Shown: piece after piece, positions 17,973-27,300 of the stretch
How the letters are laid out: each line of letters opens with the position of its first letter
Position numbering within the stretch: the stretch's first letter is position 1
Assembly: GCA_002698425.1 (NCBI GenBank)
Contig: NZXU01000065.1
Span: 30,829-94,828, forward strand
DNA: 64,000 nucleotides
Source: Ahrensia sp.
Lineage (GTDB): Bacteria; Pseudomonadota; Alphaproteobacteria; Rhizobiales; Rhizobiaceae
Direction: 5' to 3'
Program-made: the position numbers and the translations under genes
Notes under the pieces: model-generated
What the model saw: only the letters and a program-made list of their open reading frames with translations
Told to the model about the DNA's origin: nothing
The model's database searches: none

Positions 17973-19583
17973 TCAGTCGGCACTCGGGTCCGCGAGCAGA
18001 CGCTCGAGGTCTTCGAGCCGATCGGCATCGCCGACGCCAAGATCCCGCCGCCAGCGGTGGATGCGCGGGAACCGCAGCGCGATGCCGGACTTGTGCCGAC
18101 CCGATCGCGCGATGCCCTCGAAGGCCAGTTCGAAAACATGTACCGGTTCCACAGATCGGACCGGGCCGAATCGCTCGCGGGTGTTTGCGCGGATCCAGCG
18201 GTCCAGTTCGTCGATCTCGTCCTGCTTGAGCCCCGAATAAGCCTTCGCCACCGGCACCAGGTCATCCCCCGAATGCACCGCGAAGGTGTAGTCGGTGAAA
18301 AGCCCAGAGCGCCGGCCGTGGCCCGGCTGAGCGTAGAGCAGGATGCCGTCGAAGGTATAGGGGTCGACCTTCCATTTCCACCAGTCGCCGCGCTTGCGGC
18401 CGACCCGGTAGGGTGAATCGGCCCGCTTGAGCATCAAGCCTTCCACCCCGCGTTCGCGACTGGAGGCTCGAAGCGCCGGCAACTCGTCCCATCGATCGAA
18501 AGCAACCGATTCCGAGATCCTAATTGCATCGCCGGCCGATGCGACCATGTCCGACATGATTTCGAGCCGACGATCCAGCGGACAGGCCCGCAAATCCCGA
18601 CCCTGGTACTCGAGCAGGTCGAACGCCAGCAGCACCGCGGGCGCTCTCTCCAGCGTCCTGGCACCGGGCTTCTTGCGGCCGATGCGCGTCTGCAGTACCG
18701 AAAACGGCAGCGGTCCTTCGTCTCGCCCGCCGCCGCGCCAGGCCATGATCTCGCCGTCGATCACCGTCCCGTCCGGCAGCCCGGCCGCGGCCTGCTCGAT
18801 TTCCGGAAAACGGCCGTCCAGCCGCTCCTCACCGCGCGACCACAGGATGGTCTCGTCGGCGCGTCGGATCAGCTGCGCGCGGATGCCGTCCCATTTCCAC
18901 TCCGCGCGCCAGTCGGCGGCCGATCCGAGGGTCGAGGGCTCGGCCTCCAGCGGCGAGGCCAGGAAGAACGGATAAGGGGTTGCATGATCGTGGTCGCCCT
19001 CGCCGGTCAGCAACCGCCGGAAGTTCTCCGGCGTCGGCTGCCAGTCGCCCATCAGCCGATGCGCGGTCAGGCCCGGATCCACGCCGGCCAGCTCGGCCAG
19101 CGCGCGGGTCACCAGCCGTTTCGACACACCCACGCGAAGCGCGCCGGTGATCATCTTGTTGTAGAGAAATCGCGCGGTGCCGGGGAGATGACGCCACTGC
19201 TCGAACACCGCCGTCCGCCTTTGCTCGTCGGTCATCGCACTCAGCGGTCGAATGCACTTTTCGACCATGTGGTGCAATGCCGGCAGCTCGGCCGGCGCGA
19301 TGTCGGGCTCGGGCGCCAGCAGCGCCATGGTCTCGGCCAGGTCGCCGACGTGCTCGTAGCTGTCCTCGACCAGCCAGGACGGCAGGCCGGAGAATTCGCC
19401 GGTCCATTCGCGCAGTTCCCGGGTGCCCACCAGGCGCTTGAGCCGCTGTCCGGTAAGAAAGTACACCGCCCAGGCCGCGTCTTCCGGCTCGGCCTCGCGA
19501 AAATACTCCACCATCGCCGAGACCTTCGCATTGGTGCCTGTGGTTCGGTCCAGCGCCTCGAAAAGTCGAACGAAGCGCTTCAT
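17973..19583 (-). CDS. ATP-dependent DNA ligase (damage-response cassette type)
   Basis: A 536-residue DNA ligase of the LigB-like bacterial ATP-dependent group. An N-terminal DNA-binding domain covers residues 1-205. The adenylation domain has catalytic Lys230 in EWKWDGIRAQLI and motif III-V segments LLAFDLLEYQGRD, EGLMLKRADSPY and WWKWK. A C-terminal OB-fold ends the protein. It seals nicks using ATP, and is separate from the NAD-dependent replicative LigA. The start overlaps the exonuclease stop by 4 nt and the helicase begins 7 nt downstream, so the four genes form a tight operon. Confidence 0.95.
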   Translation of the reverse strand: MKRFVRLFEALDRTTGTNAKVSAMVEYFREAEPEDAAWAVYFLTGQRLKRLVGTRELREWTGEFSGLPSWLVEDSYEHVGDLAETMALLAPEPDIAPAELPALHHMVEKCIRPLSAMTDEQRRTAVFEQWRHLPGTARFLYNKMITGALRVGVSKRLVTRALAELAGVDPGLTAHRLMGDWQPTPENFRRLLTGEGDHDHATPYPFFLASPLEAEPSTLGSAADWRAEWKWDGIRAQLIRRADETILWSRGEERLDGRFPEIEQAAAGLPDGTVIDGEIMAWRGGGRDEGPLPFSVLQTRIGRKKPGARTLERAPAVLLAFDLLEYQGRDLRACPLDRRLEIMSDMVASAGDAIRISESVAFDRWDELPALRASSRERGVEGLMLKRADSPYRVGRKRGDWWKWKVDPYTFDGILLYAQPGHGRRSGLFTDYTFAVHSGDDLVPVAKAYSGLKQDEIDELDRWIRANTRERFGPVRSVEPVHVFELAFEGIARSGRHKSGIALRFPRIHRWRRDLGVGDADRLEDLERLLADPSAD

Positions 19584-20608
19584 GCCGGACTTGCCGGTCG
19601 GTTTTTCGCTGAATCGGCAAGGGTAGCGCGCAGGTTCCAGGATTCGGTCTGGAGACCCCGGGCACCCAGGTAACCCGCCAAAGCCTCGCCGTTGCCGTGA
19701 ATCGTGATCACGCGTGACGCCTTCATGTCCGCGACGGTATCGACCAGCGCCGGCCAGTCGGCATGGTCGGACATCACGAACCCGCGATCATAGCCGCGCC
19801 GGCGGCGGTTGCCGCGGATACGCATCCAGCCCGACACGAAGCCGGCCGAATGTCCGGGGAAACGGCGCATCCAGGTCGATCCGGCCGCAGAGGGCGGCGC
19901 CAGGACAAGCTGGCCGGCGAATTTTTCGGCCTTTTCGGCCTCCGACACCAGTCTTGTCGGCAACATCGCGACGCCCGCCTCGCGATAGGCATCGACCAGC
20001 GGCCGCATGGCGCCATGCAGCCAGACCGCCTCGTCAGTGCGCCCGGCCAGCTCGGCGAGGATGCGCTGCGCCTTGCCCAGCGCATAGCAGAACAGTACGG
20101 CGGGCCGGTTGGCCTTGCGACAGTCGCGCCACCACTGGAGAATTTCGTCGATCACCTGCTCGGGCGCCGGCCAGCGGTAGACCGGCAGGCCGAAGGTGCA
20201 CTCGGTCAGCCAGACGTCCACCGGCTCGGGATGAAATGGCGGGCAGGTCGGATCCGCGGCGCGCTTGAAGTCCCCCGACACGCCCCAGGTGCCGGCATCG
20301 GACTCGATGCGCACCCACGAGGAGCCGAAGATGTGCCCGGCCGGAAACAGCGTCACGCGGGTATCGCCCAGTTCGAAAGGCCGGCCCCATTCGTGACCGT
20401 GGTGCGGCGCGCCCTCGCCGATCCGCGCGGCCAGGATCGGGAGGTTGTCGCTTGCCGTGTGGTAGTCGCCGGAACCCGCGCGCGCATGGTCGGCGTGGGC
20501 GTGCGTGACGATCGCGCGCCCGACCGGCTGGAGCGGATCGATCCAGAAATCCCCGGCCTCGCAATAAAGGCCGCCGGCGTCCGGACGCAGCAGGTCGTCG
20601 CTTTTCAT
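19580..20608 (-). CDS. Ligase-associated DNA-damage-response exonuclease (metallo-beta-lactamase/beta-CASP)
   Basis: A 342-residue metallo-beta-lactamase-fold nuclease related to mRNA 3'-end processing and SNM1-type enzymes. The zinc-binding HxHxDH is THAHADHA near residues 35-42. Further ligands are in GHIFGSSWV, SGDFKR and MSDHADW. It is the first gene of the repair cassette, presumed to trim damaged ends before the helicase and ligase act. It overlaps the ligase start by 4 nt. No LexA-like box was recognised in the 60 bp between it and the SYLF gene. Confidence 0.92.
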   Translation of the reverse strand: MKSDDLLRPDAGGLYCEAGDFWIDPLQPVGRAIVTHAHADHARAGSGDYHTASDNLPILAARIGEGAPHHGHEWGRPFELGDTRVTLFPAGHIFGSSWVRIESDAGTWGVSGDFKRAADPTCPPFHPEPVDVWLTECTFGLPVYRWPAPEQVIDEILQWWRDCRKANRPAVLFCYALGKAQRILAELAGRTDEAVWLHGAMRPLVDAYREAGVAMLPTRLVSEAEKAEKFAGQLVLAPPSAAGSTWMRRFPGHSAGFVSGWMRIRGNRRRRGYDRGFVMSDHADWPALVDTVADMKASRVITIHGNGEALAGYLGARGLQTESWNLRATLADSAKNRPASPA

Positions 20609-20670
20609 GGGCGCAAGTGTGCCGCCCGGCGCGTAAAGATTATCTGATCACGCCTCGATCGAATCGCTTG

Positions 20671-21225
20671 CTACAGCGGCTGGTATTCGAATTTCTGACC
20701 GCCTACGGACGCTTCGGCCATCAGGCCACCCTTGGCCATGATGAACACTGCTACGCCTTTCTCGTAACTGGTCGTCTTGGCCGCCCCGGCGGTGGCGGCG
20801 ATCGCCGTGGCCTGGGCCGAGAACTCGAAGTTGCCGCGCTGAAAAGTGCGCATTGCGGCTTCGTCCTGGAAGAAGATGATCTGGGCAAAGTTCTGAACCC
20901 CGATCTGCAATCCGACCGTTCCCTGCACGCTGCTGGTCGTGCCCGCCGGCTCCCCGCGCTCGAATACCACGCCGCGCCCGTAGGAACCGCCCACCCCGAA
21001 ACCGCCCTTGTTCATGCTCGGGAACACTGCATAGCCATGGGCGTGGTTGACCCAGTCCTGCAAACCGGGGTCGCTGTCGACGAAACGCACCACGGCGGCT
21101 CGCGCGTCGGCAATCATCACGTTGTCCGACGGCTTGCTGGCGCAGCCTCCGGCGATCAATGCAGCAATCGCGATTGCGAACATGAAGAACGATCGTCCAA
21201 ATGTGCCTGCTGTTCGGTATGCCAT
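20671..21225 (-). CDS. SYLF/YSC84-domain lipoprotein
   Basis: A 184-residue protein with a lipoprotein signal peptide: hydrophobic MFAIAIAALIAGG, then Cys (lipobox AGGC) near residue 28. The rest is a SYLF (YSC84) lipid-binding domain. Typical segments are AHGYAVFPSMNKGGFGVGGSYGRG in two parts, GTVGLQIGVQ and FIMAKGGLMAEASVGGQKF. SYLF proteins bind membranes in other systems; the bacterial role is unknown. AGGAG lies 9 nt upstream of ATG 21225. An in-frame extension to 21339 is rejected because it would lose the signal peptide start. Confidence 0.87.
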   Translation of the reverse strand: MAYRTAGTFGRSFFMFAIAIAALIAGGCASKPSDNVMIADARAAVVRFVDSDPGLQDWVNHAHGYAVFPSMNKGGFGVGGSYGRGVVFERGEPAGTTSSVQGTVGLQIGVQNFAQIIFFQDEAAMRTFQRGNFEFSAQATAIAATAGAAKTTSYEKGVAVFIMAKGGLMAEASVGGQKFEYQPL

Positions 21226-21256
21226 GCGTCGGGCTCCTGGTGGTTTCAGTACGGGT

Positions 21257-23062
21257 TCAGATTGTATCGACGGCTTCCGGTTCCGCGACTTCGTCGGGAA
21301 ACTGCAACTGCGCCAGTCGCCGGTAAAGCCCGGAGTCACGCATCAATTCGTCGTGGGTCCCCTGCTCGACGAGTTCTCCGTTTTCGATCACGAGAATGCG
21401 GTCGGCGCGCCTGACCGTCGCCAGGCGGTGCGCGATGACCAGTACGGTGCGGTCGCGACTGGCCTCGTCGATGGCCTGCTGCACCAGGCGCTCGCTTTCG
21501 GCGTCCAGGCTGGCGGTGGCCTCGTCCAGCAGCAGGATGCTGGGGGTCTTGATCAGGGCGCGGGCAATGGCGAGGCGCTGTCGCTGTCCGCCGGAAAGCC
21601 GGATGCCGCGCTCGCCGAGGAACGCGTCGTAGCCTTCGGGAAGCGCGTGAATGAAATCGTGCGCCTGGGCCAGCCTCGCGGCATCGCGAACCTGCTCGTC
21701 CAGCGCCTCCGGCCTGCCGTAACGCAGGTTGTAGGCGGCCGTGCCGGAAAACAGCACCACGTCCTGCGACACCAGTCCGAGCGCCGCGCGGAGGTCTGTC
21801 GGGTCGTAGTCCCGGATGTCGTGCCCGCCGATCAGCACGCGGCCCGAATCCGGGTCGTAAAAACGCAGGATCAGCTGGAAGATCGTGCTCTTGCCGGCGC
21901 CCGACGGACCCACCAGCGCCACGGTTTCACCCGGGTTGACTTCGAAATCCAGATGCTTGAGCACAGGTTCGTCTGGCCTCGACGGGTAGGCGAACGTCAC
22001 GCCGGAAAAGGCAAGTCCGACCGAACCGGCCGGGAATACCGCGGGCTCTTCGGCCTTGGGCAGGCTGTTGGTGGCGGTCAGCAGGTCGGCCAGCCGCTCC
22101 ATCGCGCCGGCGGCCCGCTGGACACCGCCCCAGACCTCGCTGAGCGAGGCCGTGGACCCGGCCGCCAGCAGGGCGTAGAGCACGAACTGGCTGAGCTGGC
22201 CCGGGCTCAGCCGGTCGTCCAGCACGGCGTGCGCGCCAAGCCACAGCACGAAAGTCACCGCGCCGAAGGTCAGCACGATGACCAGCACGATCAGGATGGT
22301 GGTTGCGAAGATCCGGCTTTTCTGGGCATCGAAGGCGCTCTCGACCTGTCCGGCGAAGGTGTCCGATTCGCGCCCCTCCTGGGCAAAGGCCTGAACCGTC
22401 GGCACCGCGTTTATGGTCTCGTCTCCGTGCGCCGAGAAATCGGCAACACGATCCTGCGCATCACGCGACAGGCGCCGTACCCATCGGCCCAGAACCATGA
22501 CGGGCAAAGCCACCAACAGAATCATCAGGCCGATGACACCGGCCAGCGAAGGTGCCGTGACCACGAGCATGATGGAACTGGCAATCAGCATCAGCAGATT
22601 GCGCACGGCCACCGATGCACTGGAGCCGATCAGCGATTCGACCAGCGTCGTGTCGGTGTTGAGCCTTGAGAGCACCTCGCCGGTGCGCGTGGTGGCGAAG
22701 AACTCCGGCTCCATCCGGATGACCTGCGAATAAACATCGCGTCGAAGATCGGTGACGATTCGCTGTCCCAGCCATGACACCCAGTAAAACCGCATGCCGC
22801 CGGCCACGGCCATCAACGTCGCGGCGCCGAAAAGCAGCCAGAACCAGAGATTGATGGTATCGGGATCGTCGGCCATGAAGCCCTTGTCGATGACCTGCCC
22901 GACCGCCGCCGGAATCGCGATGGTGCCGGCGGCCGCCAGGGTCAGGAACAGGCCGATAAGCCCGATCTGGAGCTTGTAGCGGCGAACATAGGGCTTGAGC
23001 GCCTTCAGCGAAGTGACGTTGCGGCTGCTCGGCCGATCCTTGATCTGCTGCTGGTCAGTCAT
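21257..23062 (-). CDS. ABC exporter, fused membrane and ATPase domains (MsbA/LmrA type)
   Basis: A 601-residue half-transporter that should act as a homodimer. Six transmembrane segments lie in residues 30-310. The nucleotide-binding domain follows with Walker A LVGPSGAGKST, signature LSGGQRQRLAIARAL, Walker B LLLDEATASLD and the H-loop IAHRLATV. Substrates of such exporters range from lipids to drugs, and nothing here narrows it down. The gene stands alone in its direction between the SYLF lipoprotein and RarD genes. Confidence 0.93.
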   Translation of the reverse strand: MTDQQQIKDRPSSRNVTSLKALKPYVRRYKLQIGLIGLFLTLAAAGTIAIPAAVGQVIDKGFMADDPDTINLWFWLLFGAATLMAVAGGMRFYWVSWLGQRIVTDLRRDVYSQVIRMEPEFFATTRTGEVLSRLNTDTTLVESLIGSSASVAVRNLLMLIASSIMLVVTAPSLAGVIGLMILLVALPVMVLGRWVRRLSRDAQDRVADFSAHGDETINAVPTVQAFAQEGRESDTFAGQVESAFDAQKSRIFATTILIVLVIVLTFGAVTFVLWLGAHAVLDDRLSPGQLSQFVLYALLAAGSTASLSEVWGGVQRAAGAMERLADLLTATNSLPKAEEPAVFPAGSVGLAFSGVTFAYPSRPDEPVLKHLDFEVNPGETVALVGPSGAGKSTIFQLILRFYDPDSGRVLIGGHDIRDYDPTDLRAALGLVSQDVVLFSGTAAYNLRYGRPEALDEQVRDAARLAQAHDFIHALPEGYDAFLGERGIRLSGGQRQRLAIARALIKTPSILLLDEATASLDAESERLVQQAIDEASRDRTVLVIAHRLATVRRADRILVIENGELVEQGTHDELMRDSGLYRRLAQLQFPDEVAEPEAVDTI

Positions 23063-23159
23063 CGATTGGTGTTGTTTCCGATTCGATCAATTGGCTGCGC
23101 GAATCCGCGCAATCCGGGATTCCGGCCGGTCTGCGCCCGTGCGTCGGGTCACGACGATG

Positions 23160-24104
23160 TTAACCGGTACGGCGCATGGACTCGGCGACAATCCGCCGCT
23201 GCTGGCGGGTACGTTGCCAGATCGCACCCGTGTAGAGCGCCAGCGCCGACCATATGGCGCCAAAAGCCACCGCATGGTGGATTGTAAACGGCTCGCGAAA
23301 CAGGAACACGGCGAGGCAGAAAGAAATCGACGGCGCGAGGTACTGCATCAGGCCAACCGTGATCAGCGGGAGGCCGCGCGCGGCGGTCGCGAACAGCACG
23401 AGCGGAATCACGGTGACCAGGCCGGTGCCGATCAGCAGCAGATCCTGGGCCAGGCCGAGGTCGCCGAAGACGATTTCGCCGTGGCGCGAGGTCCAGAAGA
23501 GCCACAACAGCGCCAGCGGCATCATCATCAGGGTCTCCCAGAACAGTCCGACCATGGGACCGACGTCGGTTACCTTTCGGACCAGCCCGTAAAGACCGAA
23601 ACTGAAGGCCAGCGCCAGGGCCAGCCACGGCGGCTCGCCGACCTGCACGGTCAGGTAGATCGTCCCGGCCGCGGCCAGGCCGACCGCAATGACCTGGGCG
23701 CCATACATCCGCTCGCGCAGCACAAGGGTGCCCAGCAGCACGCTGACCAGCGGATTGATGAAATAGCCCAGGCTGGTCGAAAGGACCTGGTCCGAATTGA
23801 CCGCGTAGACGAATACCAGCCAGTTGACCGCCACCAGCGCGCCGCTGAGCATCAGCGCAGCCGCCACCTTCCTGTTGATTGCGACGTGCGCGCGGAAATT
23901 TCGCCGGTTGCGAAGCGTGAGCACCAGCGCCAGGAAACCCACCGACCAGATCACGCGATGGGCGATGATCTCGTCGGCGCCGGCAAAGGCGACAAGCTTG
24001 AAATAAAGCGGCACCAGGCCCCAGAAGGAATAGGCCCCGAGACCGGCAACCAGCGCCTTTCGGGCGGTATCGCCGGCATGATCCTGCATCACGCGATCAG
24101 TCAT
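23160..24104 (-). CDS. rarD: RarD-type EamA-family permease
   Basis: A 314-residue inner-membrane protein with two EamA repeats and about ten hydrophobic segments. The RarD hallmark AYSFWGLVPLYFKL follows the N-terminus, and IAHRVIWSVGFL and YFINPLVSVLLG are typical of the RarD branch of drug/metabolite transporters. The transported substrate is unknown. It lies between the ABC exporter and the AsmA gene on the same strand, with 43 bp to AsmA. Confidence 0.9.
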   Translation of the reverse strand: MTDRVMQDHAGDTARKALVAGLGAYSFWGLVPLYFKLVAFAGADEIIAHRVIWSVGFLALVLTLRNRRNFRAHVAINRKVAAALMLSGALVAVNWLVFVYAVNSDQVLSTSLGYFINPLVSVLLGTLVLRERMYGAQVIAVGLAAAGTIYLTVQVGEPPWLALALAFSFGLYGLVRKVTDVGPMVGLFWETLMMMPLALLWLFWTSRHGEIVFGDLGLAQDLLLIGTGLVTVIPLVLFATAARGLPLITVGLMQYLAPSISFCLAVFLFREPFTIHHAVAFGAIWSALALYTGAIWQRTRQQRRIVAESMRRTG

Positions 24105-24147
24105 GCGACCGGGACCTGCGCCGGCGCGCGGGGCTCGTCAGGCAAGC

Positions 24148-25941
24148 TCACCCACCGTCGCTGCCGTCTTCCTTTTCCTCTTCCCGCTCGCTGCGCTTCT
24201 TCAGGAAATCCATGACGCGCCGACCGGCTTCCTCCTTGAGCGCCTCGCCCACATCGGGCACCAGTCTTGGCTGGGTCAGCGTGCCCTCCAGCGCGATCGG
24301 AATCTGGTTTAGGCGCTCGCCCTCGACCCGAATCTGCCCGTCCAGGCTGAGGTCCGCCATGCCCAGCCGGACGTCTCCGCTGATGCCCAGCAGTTCGGTG
24401 ATGATCTGCATTCCCGGAAGGCTGATCGTGCCGTCCTGGATCGAGAGAACGCCTTCCAGCGTCTGGAACTCTGTCGTGCCGCCGACGCCCGTCCTGACCG
24501 CCTCGGCTATGTTGCGTGCGGCCAGGCTCTCCACCATGCCGTCAAGGTTCAAGCCCTTGATGCTGCCGTCGCGGAAGTCGTATTCGCCGTCGCCGCTCAG
24601 CGAGCCCAGAATCGATTTCACGTCCAGGCCGCGAGCGTTCAGTTCCAGATCCAGGACACCCGAGCCGGTCAGGAACCGGTCCATGCCCCAGGGCGCCAAT
24701 GCCTGCCCGAGGTTTTCCAGGTCGAATACCGGCGACAGGCTTACCGAGGGCGGCTCGGCATTGAGGTCCACCCGGCCGACCGCGTCCAGTCGTCCGCCGG
24801 CCAGCGCGCCGGAGAGCGGATCTATGGTCACGATGCCGTTCTTCGCCAGCAGCCGGGTACGAATGCTGTTCAGGGTCAGCCCCGAGATCTTCATTTCTTC
24901 CAGGGTCAGTTCGGCGTCCAGGTCCATATCGCGGAGCAACAGCAACGGCGAATCCTCGGGCGCGTCGCCGGCACTATCGCCATCAACATCACCGCCAGCC
25001 TCCGGCGACTGGGTCGGTGCGGCCGGCAGCGACGCCAGCAACGCGTCGACGTCCAGCATCTCGCCTTCCAGCGTCGCCTCTATCATCGGGCGCGGACCGT
25101 CGGTATAGGAAAACGCGGCCTCGAACTCGCTGTCACCGAGGCGAATGCGTCCGTCGCTGAAGCTCGCCGCCATCGGCGGTCCCGGCTGGATTTCACCACT
25201 GCCGGAAAGACCCATCGCCACGCCGGAGAGATCGGCGTCCACTTCCAGGCGCGCGATCTGGATCGGGCCGGCGCCGGAAGGCACGACGACTTCGCCCTTG
25301 AGATCGATGTCGCTGATCACGGGCGGATCGCCGAGGCTGCCCTGGAATTCGAACGGTACCGGCTTGTCGTAGCTGAACGAATCGACCTGGAGACGTTCGA
25401 CGACGAAGACCTGGCGCGAATCCGTCGCGGCGTCGGTCACGTTCAACCTTATGCCGCTGAGCAGGATCTGGCCGGTCGATACGCTGGATCGCGGCGCATC
25501 GGTTTCGGCCGGTGCGTCCCCGCCGGCCAGTCCGTCCAGCGAACTGACGCCCGACAGGTCGGTATGGATGTTGACCTCGGCCTTCTGCAGGCCGATATCA
25601 CCGGTTTCCACGTTCCCGCTGAGCAGCGGCATCAGCGAAAGCGACATGCGGAACTCATCGGCCGTGAAGAGATCCGGGCCGCTGTAGTTTTCCGGCCCCG
25701 ACAACTCGACATCCGAGGCCACCAGGGAAATGCCGGGGAAGAAGTCGAGCTTGAGCGGGCCGTTGATGATCAGCTCGCGACCCGTTTGCGCCCGGACCTG
25801 CTCGGTCGCGATCTGCTTGAGCTTCTCTTCATCGAAGTACAGCACCAGGGTGGCCCAGAGACCCAGGATGATCACCACGATTGCGGCTAGAAAGATCAAA
25901 AGGGTACGCATGTACGGTCTCCGACGTGGATTTCGCGCCAT
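24148..25941 (-). CDS. AsmA-family protein
   Basis: A 597-residue protein with one N-terminal membrane anchor (LIFLAAIVVIILGLWATLVL) and a long periplasmic beta-rich region. The conserved AsmA start is visible as RELIINGPLKLDFFPGISL; the second hallmark is near the C-terminus, GGTTEFQTLEGVLSIQDGTI. AsmA-like proteins form hydrophobic grooves linked to phospholipid transport to the outer membrane; that is family knowledge. A charged tail ends the protein. ATG 25941 has GGAG about 10 nt upstream; ATG 25911 (MRTLLIFL) is equally possible. It lies downstream of sufS with a short gap. Confidence 0.88.
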   Translation of the reverse strand: MARNPRRRPYMRTLLIFLAAIVVIILGLWATLVLYFDEEKLKQIATEQVRAQTGRELIINGPLKLDFFPGISLVASDVELSGPENYSGPDLFTADEFRMSLSLMPLLSGNVETGDIGLQKAEVNIHTDLSGVSSLDGLAGGDAPAETDAPRSSVSTGQILLSGIRLNVTDAATDSRQVFVVERLQVDSFSYDKPVPFEFQGSLGDPPVISDIDLKGEVVVPSGAGPIQIARLEVDADLSGVAMGLSGSGEIQPGPPMAASFSDGRIRLGDSEFEAAFSYTDGPRPMIEATLEGEMLDVDALLASLPAAPTQSPEAGGDVDGDSAGDAPEDSPLLLLRDMDLDAELTLEEMKISGLTLNSIRTRLLAKNGIVTIDPLSGALAGGRLDAVGRVDLNAEPPSVSLSPVFDLENLGQALAPWGMDRFLTGSGVLDLELNARGLDVKSILGSLSGDGEYDFRDGSIKGLNLDGMVESLAARNIAEAVRTGVGGTTEFQTLEGVLSIQDGTISLPGMQIITELLGISGDVRLGMADLSLDGQIRVEGERLNQIPIALEGTLTQPRLVPDVGEALKEEAGRRVMDFLKKRSEREEEKEDGSDGG

Positions 25942-26031
25942 TGTAACTCCGGGAAGCACCGGTACGCGCCGGGCCGGCAGGGCGGACAACGCGTGTTGTC
26001 CGCGCTTTTTTCATGGCGAAAAAGCCGTTTT

Positions 26032-27300
26032 TCAGGCGAGCATCTCGCGCGCCTTCCCGAGTGCGTCGAGGAATACGTCGATTTCGTCGGTCGTGTTGTA
26101 GACGCCGAACGAAATCCGTGCCGTCGCCGGCACTTCGAAGAACTGCATTACCGGCATGGCGCAGTGGTGCCCGGTGCGGATCGCCACGCCGAAGTGATCG
26201 ACGATGGTGCCTATATCGTTGGGATGAGCGCCTTCCAGCGTGAACGAAACCACTGGACCCTTTTGCTCGGCCGTACCGATGATGGTCAGTCCGTCGATGG
26301 CCTCCATTCGCTCGGTGGCGTAGGCCAGCAGCTGCGCTTCATGACGCGCGATCGCCTCGATGCCGGTTCGCTGAATGAAGCGAAACGCCTCGCCCATGCC
26401 GATGACGCCGGCGATATTGGGCGTGCCGGCCTCGAACTTGTGCGGCAGGTCGTTGTAGGTGGTCTCGTCGAAGCTCACCCGCGTGATCATCTCGCCGCCG
26501 CCCTGCCACGGCGGCATCGCTTCCAGCAACGCCTCGCGCCCGTAGAGCACGCCGACGCCGGTGGGGCCATACATCTTGTGTGCCGACAGGCAGTAGAAAT
26601 CGCATCCCAGCGCCTGCACGTCGACGTCCACGTGCGGCGTCGCCTGGGCCCCGTCGACCAGGGTTGCGACCCCGTGTTCGCGCGCGATCCGGCACACCTC
26701 GGCGACAGGATTCACGGTGCCGAGCGCGTTGGAGACGTGGACGATCCCGATCAGGCGAGTGCGCTCGTTGATCAGCGCTTCCAGTTCGTCGACCAGCAGT
26801 TCGCCGCGCCGGTTGATCGGCGCCACCTTGAGCACTGCACCCGTCTGTTCGCACAGAAGCTGCCACGGGACGATATTGGAATGGTGCTCCATGTGGGTGA
26901 TCAGGATCTCGTCGCCCGGCTGGATTTTCGGCCTCAGGAACGACTGTGCGACAAGGTTGACCGCCTCGGTGGTGCCGCGGGTGAAAACGATCTCGCGGTC
27001 GCTCTCGGCGTTCAGATGCCGTCGCACGGTCGATCGCGACTGCTCGAACGCCTCGGATGCCTCGACGCTGAGCTGGTGGACGCCACGATGGACGTTGGCG
27101 TTATACCGACTGTAGAAACCGCTGACCGCGTCTATGACCGACTGCGGACGCTGCGCCGAGGCCGCGCTGTCCAGGTACACAAGCGGCTTGCCGTGCACTT
27201 CCCTGGAAAGGATCGGAAACTCGGCACGTACTCGCTCTACGTCCAGGCTCGAAGTCTCCGAATGGTCGTCTATCTTTCGGCCCTCCAGCTTTGCGGCCAT
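26032..27300 (-). CDS. sufS: Cysteine desulfurase SufS
   Basis: A 422-residue group II cysteine desulfurase that supplies sulfur for Fe-S clusters. The PLP lysine is in LSAHKMYGPTGVGVLYG and the catalytic cysteine in RTGHHCAMP. The histidine-bearing THMEHHSNIVPWQ segment is typical of SufS. ATG 27300 shares one base with the sufD stop (TGATG), so the two are coupled; a GTG at 27303 is in frame but unnecessary. It is last in the sufBCDS series. No sufE or sufU gene follows, so the sulfur acceptor must be elsewhere. Confidence 0.95.
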   Translation of the reverse strand: MAAKLEGRKIDDHSETSSLDVERVRAEFPILSREVHGKPLVYLDSAASAQRPQSVIDAVSGFYSRYNANVHRGVHQLSVEASEAFEQSRSTVRRHLNAESDREIVFTRGTTEAVNLVAQSFLRPKIQPGDEILITHMEHHSNIVPWQLLCEQTGAVLKVAPINRRGELLVDELEALINERTRLIGIVHVSNALGTVNPVAEVCRIAREHGVATLVDGAQATPHVDVDVQALGCDFYCLSAHKMYGPTGVGVLYGREALLEAMPPWQGGGEMITRVSFDETTYNDLPHKFEAGTPNIAGVIGMGEAFRFIQRTGIEAIARHEAQLLAYATERMEAIDGLTIIGTAEQKGPVVSFTLEGAHPNDIGTIVDHFGVAIRTGHHCAMPVMQFFEVPATARISFGVYNTTDEIDVFLDALGKAREMLA

